Shown here one piece after another: positions 62,264 to 64,000 of a stretch of DNA of 64,000 nucleotides. Made by a program: the position numbers and the translations under genes. The notes beneath the pieces were generated by a model. That model made no database searches. It was not told the DNA's origin and saw only the letters and a program-made list of their open reading frames with translations. Every line of letters starts with the position of its first letter. Position 1 is the first letter of the stretch. Where the stretch lies: NCBI GenBank assembly GCA_049647265.1, contig JBARXJ010000061.1:104735-168734 (forward strand), given 5' to 3'. The stretch comes from JAAURB01 sp049647265 (lineage in GTDB: Bacteria; Cyanobacteriota; Cyanobacteriia; Cyanobacteriales; Microcoleaceae).

Positions 62264-62275
62264 CCGTATCGCACT
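62241..62275. repeat. HIP1-linked palindromic repeat, copy
   Basis: GCGATCGCGTAGCGTGGCGG followed by TAGCCGTATCGCA. The reverse complement, GCGATACGGCTACCGCCACG and on, matches the phrase GCGATACGGCTAACGCCACG at 27295-27314 and, with more changes, the segments at 26973-27006 and 51897-51927. Confidence 0.75.
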
Positions 62276-62378
62276 GGAATAATCTAAGAAAATCAATAGA
62301 GTTTGGTAGAGTTAGAGAACAACTCAGTCGTGATTTTTCTCTAACTCCTCCAAACCTAAAAGAGAATTAGACTAACTC

Positions 62379-62744
62379 CTAACTCCACATCCCAACACAA
62401 CGGCTTTTGCGCTGCAAAGGTGGAGGAACATTATCAGGATTACCACTATTATTATCGCCATTATCCGGTATGGGAAGATCTGAATCTGGCGGCATAGAAA
62501 AATCCTCATCTGTTGCAGAAATCGGAACAAACTGTAGAGAAATTCTCACATGACCTTGTCGCCACGGTTGCTCAGGTTGCAGAACATGACAATTCATTCC
62601 CTCAGCAAATAGATATTCTTCCTCAAGTTTAGATTGCATCATTGCCAGAAATTCACTGACTTTAAACGTGCATTGAAACATTAACGCACTTGCCCCTGTA
62701 TGAATTACATCATCAGGACAGAGGATTTCAACAAAATCATTCAT
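62379..62744 (-). CDS. KGK-domain-like protein
   Basis: From ATG 62744 (MNDFVEILCPDDVIH) it is 121 residues. Seen: a KGK-like pattern in FEI/VEILCPDDVI, FKVSEFLAMM, and W.QGHVRISLQFVP, then a low-complexity acidic tail (PDSDLPIPDNGDNNSGNPDN). KGK proteins are small cyanobacterial proteins of unknown role. The start codon overlaps the ccsA stop in an ATGA arrangement, so it is translationally coupled to ccsA; a link to cytochrome biogenesis is not established. Confidence 0.75.
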   Translation of the reverse strand: MNDFVEILCPDDVIHTGASALMFQCTFKVSEFLAMMQSKLEEEYLFAEGMNCHVLQPEQPWRQGHVRISLQFVPISATDEDFSMPPDSDLPIPDNGDNNSGNPDNVPPPLQRKSRCVGMWS

Positions 62745-63769
62745 AAGAACCACCCATAAGAATGTAAACCTTTCCCTAAAAGATTAACCCCTAAGTAGCA
62801 AATCCAGACAACAAACAATCCGGTTGCCGCGAGAATTGCGGGTTTACGTCCTTGCCAACCCCTCGTAATGCGGGCATGAAGATAAGCAGCAAACACCAGC
62901 CAAGTAATTAATGCCCAAGTTTCTTTCGGGTCCCAACTCCAATATGATCCCCAAGCTTCATTTGCCCAAACCGCCCCAGCAATAATACCAATGGTTAGCA
63001 GAGGAAACCCTAAACCAATAATGCGATAGCTAATATTATCAATCGTTTCAGCTAAACTGAGTCGTTGAGGCGATAGACGTTCAGTGGTTTGAGATAAAGC
63101 TAGATCGGGTTCAACTCGTTCTAATACAACAGTACTTCGAGGAGAAAGGTTATTTGCCGCTACCCCATGATCTGTCACACTCACATCTGTTGACAATTGA
63201 TTTTCTTTCTGGTTGAAGCGATGACGAGAAATCCGGGTTCCAAATGAACTGCCACTGAGTTCAACCGCTTGCCCACGGGTAATTACGAGAAATGCGATCG
63301 CCAACAATGAACCCACCATCAGAGTTGCGTAACTCAGCATCATCACACTGACGTGCATCATTAGCCAGTTGGACTTGAGCGCCGGAACCAACGGTTCAGA
63401 GACTTGCATACTTTGCGGTAAGGTTAAAGCTGCAAAGGCTGTGATACCCATGGCAACAGGAGCCGTCACCACACCCACCAACCGACTCTGACTCATTTGT
63501 TCGGCTATCAAGTGAATCGTCGTTAAGCCCCAAGTCAGAAAAAATAAAGATTCGTATAAATTACTGATAGGGAAGTATCCCGCCTCGATCCATCTAGCAG
63601 CCAATAATGCAGCGATACAAAGGTTAGCGATCGCCATTCCTGTGGTTCCTAAAGTTTGAAGATAGGGGAGTTTCGGGAAGGCTGCGCCGATCCAGTAGAT
63701 CAGCATTGTCACCAACAGAATCGCAAATGAGACATTATCTAGAGTATTCTCTAATGCAATGAAGTCCAT
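62741..63769 (-). CDS. ccsA: Cytochrome c biogenesis protein, haem delivery (CcsA)
   Basis: A 342-residue membrane protein of the system II (Ccs) pathway, often called CcsB in bacterial annotation. Seen: several TM segments, the Trp-rich WWD-type motif WGSYWSWDPKETWA (haem-handling) in the C-half, an N-terminal pair of TM helices with GYFPISNLYESLFFLTWG, and GGSFGT-like soluble loop in the middle (residues about 160-230). It transfers haem to apocytochromes in the thylakoid lumen with a CcsB/ResB partner that is not in this window. The start ATG is at 63769. It is followed by the coupled KGK gene. Confidence 0.95.
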   Translation of the reverse strand: MDFIALENTLDNVSFAILLVTMLIYWIGAAFPKLPYLQTLGTTGMAIANLCIAALLAARWIEAGYFPISNLYESLFFLTWGLTTIHLIAEQMSQSRLVGVVTAPVAMGITAFAALTLPQSMQVSEPLVPALKSNWLMMHVSVMMLSYATLMVGSLLAIAFLVITRGQAVELSGSSFGTRISRHRFNQKENQLSTDVSVTDHGVAANNLSPRSTVVLERVEPDLALSQTTERLSPQRLSLAETIDNISYRIIGLGFPLLTIGIIAGAVWANEAWGSYWSWDPKETWALITWLVFAAYLHARITRGWQGRKPAILAATGLFVVWICYLGVNLLGKGLHSYGWFL

Positions 63770-64000
63770 ATCAAACGTTTCCTTTCTAATAGATATATAG
63801 TATCAACCCACACCGTTTTTATCGTAGCGATTTTCATCCCTGCTGAGGGGCAATCAATCCAAACAATCACTACACATAAGCTCCACTTATATTTACAATA
63901 AGTAACAATATTGTGAAAACCCTTTACAAAGCGTAACGTTATCCCCTATATTATTAATAACGGAAAGCCAAACGGCTAACCGCAGTACCTAGAAAATTAC
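63770..64000. other. Upstream region of ccsA to the window end
   Basis: No ORF or RNA gene is supported. It should carry the ccsA promoter; no clear boxes could be assigned by eye. Confidence 0.6.

Noticed and set aside
1..64000. rRNA, tRNA or complete insertion sequence
   Set aside because: None could be recognised by eye in any intergenic region; a tRNA-finding program would be decisive for the small gaps.

Overview
The window looks like a filamentous, Oscillatoriales-type cyanobacterium, though the genus cannot be fixed from sequence alone. The evidence is the many HIP1 octamers (GCGATCGC), AT-rich DNA with scattered heptamer repeats, Uma2/DUF29/KGK/DUF423 proteins, a PEP-CTERM protein, GuaB3, a CyRepA1-type replication protein and CcsA. 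Dense housekeeping genes (thrB, thiC, map, ccsA, msrB, a BamA-like gene) suggest a chromosome.

Layout. 1-5.6 kb: a partial SKI2/DSHCT-like helicase, a succinylglutamate desuccinylase/aspartoacylase-like enzyme, a flavin reductase, an MIF-like tautomerase, an SGNH hydrolase and a first sulfotransferase. 5.8-6.7 kb: thrB. 7.0-11.6 kb: an accessory patch with a small ORF joined in frame, through a single TGA, to an NB-ARC/TPR STAND protein, then DUF6883/DUF4926 and a YoeB-type toxin-antitoxin pair. 11.6-21.1 kb: aspartyl protease, TPP riboswitch with thiC, a Gfo/Idh/MocA oxidoreductase, Omp85, an RTX protein, isoaspartyl peptidase, a lipoprotein and msrB. 21.3-26.5 kb: a CyRepA1-type replication protein, two Uma2 proteins and DUF29. 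26.5-27.8 kb: a gene-poor stretch with three copies of an approximately 45-bp direct repeat.

27.8-41.9 kb is the most distinctive region. Seven co-directional minus-strand genes encode two giant TPR/glycosyltransferase proteins (1,440 and 1,644 aa), four different sulfotransferase-like proteins (one with its own TPR tail) and a methyltransferase. The gene content points to assembly of a sulfated, methylated glycan or glycoprotein, with TPR scaffolds holding the enzymes or the protein acceptor. This is inference; the substrate is unknown.

42.7-64 kb: peptidoglycan-binding protein, orphan ProX-like lipoprotein, RibD-like reductase, a small exopolysaccharide trio (two GT2 enzymes and a WcaF-like acetyltransferase), an RDD/HEAT/pentapeptide membrane protein, a secreted protein with a decayed 3' duplicate, an AAA ATPase/DUF4276 pair that resembles a split OLD-like defence module, a GNAT acetyltransferase, a phosphoketolase/transketolase-like enzyme, a PEP-CTERM protein, GuaB3, an SH3 protein, map, DUF423, a small unrecorded membrane protein, a KGK protein and ccsA.

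Repeats shape the gaps: AACTAAC heptamers, GACTCGGT-type repeats, GGTGYGTC hairpins and a HIP1-linked palindrome. Several touch or enter coding ends. No rRNA, tRNA, CRISPR array or complete insertion sequence was found.
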